DNA of 24,409 nt from Synechococcales cyanobacterium PMM_0002. GTDB taxonomy: Bacteria > Cyanobacteriota > Cyanobacteriia > Elainellales > Elainellaceae. Where the stretch lies: positions 1-24,409 of the forward strand of contig CASBQX010000343.1 in NCBI GenBank assembly GCA_949127925.1, read 5' to 3'. Under the pieces are notes generated by a model. That model saw nothing but the letters and a program-made list of their open reading frames with translations. It was not told where the DNA came from and did no database searches. Positions 23,982 through 24,409 of this stretch are shown in pieces. Positions within the stretch are counted from its first letter, which is position 1, and every line of letters begins with the position of its first letter. Made by a program: the position numbers and the translations under genes.

Positions 23982-24409
23982 ATGCCACCTACAAAACTCT
24001 CCAATACAGACAAGCAAGAAATTCTCGCGCTCTATCGCCAGACCGAAGAAACCACCTCTTCTCTGGCTGAGCGCTTCGATGTGAGTACGTCTACCATCAG
24101 CCGTATTTTGAAACAAACTCTGGCAGAAACAGAGTACGACATCTTGATTCAGCAGAAGCGGAGTGGGTCAAACCGAGCTGAGGCTAAGGCGGCGCTAGCT
24201 GGAATCTCTGGCGTTAGTCAGCTAACGTTGCCAGATTCAGTCGTGCCGTCAGCTGTGGCTGAGCCGCCGAGCGACAAGGTGGAAACAGAGCCAGAATCTG
24301 AGGCGCTTGCAGCAGCAGCGGAGATCGAGTCGGATGACCCTGACGAGTTGGGTTCTGTCCGTCGGCAGCGTAAGCGTTCGTCAACGGCGATCGCCAAACC
24401 TGTCAAGCC
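23982..24409 (+). CDS. Helix-turn-helix DNA-binding protein, partial (3' end beyond window)
   Basis: 142 codons are present and the frame is open at the edge. The N-terminus MPPTKLSNTDKQEILALYRQ leads into a helix-turn-helix of the Hin/transposase-like homeodomain type: TTSSLAERFDVSTSTISRIL. A conserved TEYDILIQQKRSG follows. After about residue 65 the chain is low-complexity, rich in Ala, Glu, Ser and Pro, with a basic patch VRRQRKRSS near the edge. I recall cyanobacterial proteins with this start and a long variable tail; they are annotated as HTH or transposase-like but lack a DDE domain. A nucleoid or regulatory protein is the likely role (inference). ATG 23982 has no strong ribosome binding site. 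Confidence 0.75.
   Translation, partial: MPPTKLSNTDKQEILALYRQTEETTSSLAERFDVSTSTISRILKQTLAETEYDILIQQKRSGSNRAEAKAALAGISGVSQLTLPDSVVPSAVAEPPSDKVETEPESEALAAAAEIESDDPDELGSVRRQRKRSSTAIAKPVK

Noticed and set aside
23982..24409. HTH gene as part of an insertion sequence
   Set aside because: No terminal inverted repeats or DDE domain can be seen in the available part, and the tail is low-complexity rather than catalytic.

Overview
The window comes from a cyanobacterium. An NAD(P)H dehydrogenase subunit H gene of the cyanobacterial/chloroplast type lies at the left edge. By eye there are about 40 copies of the HIP1 palindrome GCGATCGC in 24.4 kb. Several small proteins (the coiled-coil/TM protein, a DUF6439-like protein, an Npun_F0813-like protein, a DUF4126 membrane protein) look like families seen mainly in cyanobacteria. 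The size of the signalling genes suggests a large-genome, probably filamentous, lineage; that last point is inference.

Layout. 1-947 (-): 5' part of ndhH. 1266-2597 (+): a putative M15-type metallopeptidase with three N-terminal repeats and a Lys/Pro-rich linker. 2661-3005 (-) and 3071-3373 (+): two small conserved proteins. 3462-9013 (-): a carbohydrate block with a glycogen-debranching-type glycosidase and two GT4 glycosyltransferases. 9327-20382 (+): a signalling block with a four-PAS histidine kinase, a 2117-residue hybrid kinase (2 GAF, 9 PAS, HisKA/HATPase, 2 receivers) and a REC-GGDEF-EAL response regulator. 20487-21056 (-): DUF4126 membrane protein. 21163-21236 (-): tRNA-Arg(TCT). 21654-22322 (+): Npun_F0813-like protein. 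22584-23681 (+): an eight-TM protein resembling a sensor module without an output domain. 23982-24409 (+): the start of a helix-turn-helix protein that runs off the edge.

How the genes may work together. The three signalling genes run head to tail with gaps of 74 and 122 bp. Together they could sense inputs through many PAS/GAF domains, pass phosphate through receivers, and end in a c-di-GMP enzyme. The EAL half of that enzyme keeps all motifs I can check, while the GGDEF half is altered at several positions, so net c-di-GMP hydrolysis is the likeliest output. The carbohydrate block suggests mobilisation or remodelling of alpha-glucan plus sugar transfer, possibly for a glycoside or exopolysaccharide. 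No direct link between the two blocks is visible.

Non-coding DNA. There are long hairpins at the two convergent junctions (2605-2652 and 3390-3444), a branched inverted repeat at 5938-5982, and several short tandem repeats of 9, 10, 11, 14, 18 and 30 bp, two of them inside genes. I saw no CRISPR array, insertion sequence, prophage gene or rRNA. I did not find a clearly new system. The most unusual items are the giant kinase with its bilin-GAF-like domain lacking the chromophore cysteine, the repeat-derived insertion in its ATPase domain, and the stand-alone eight-TM module.
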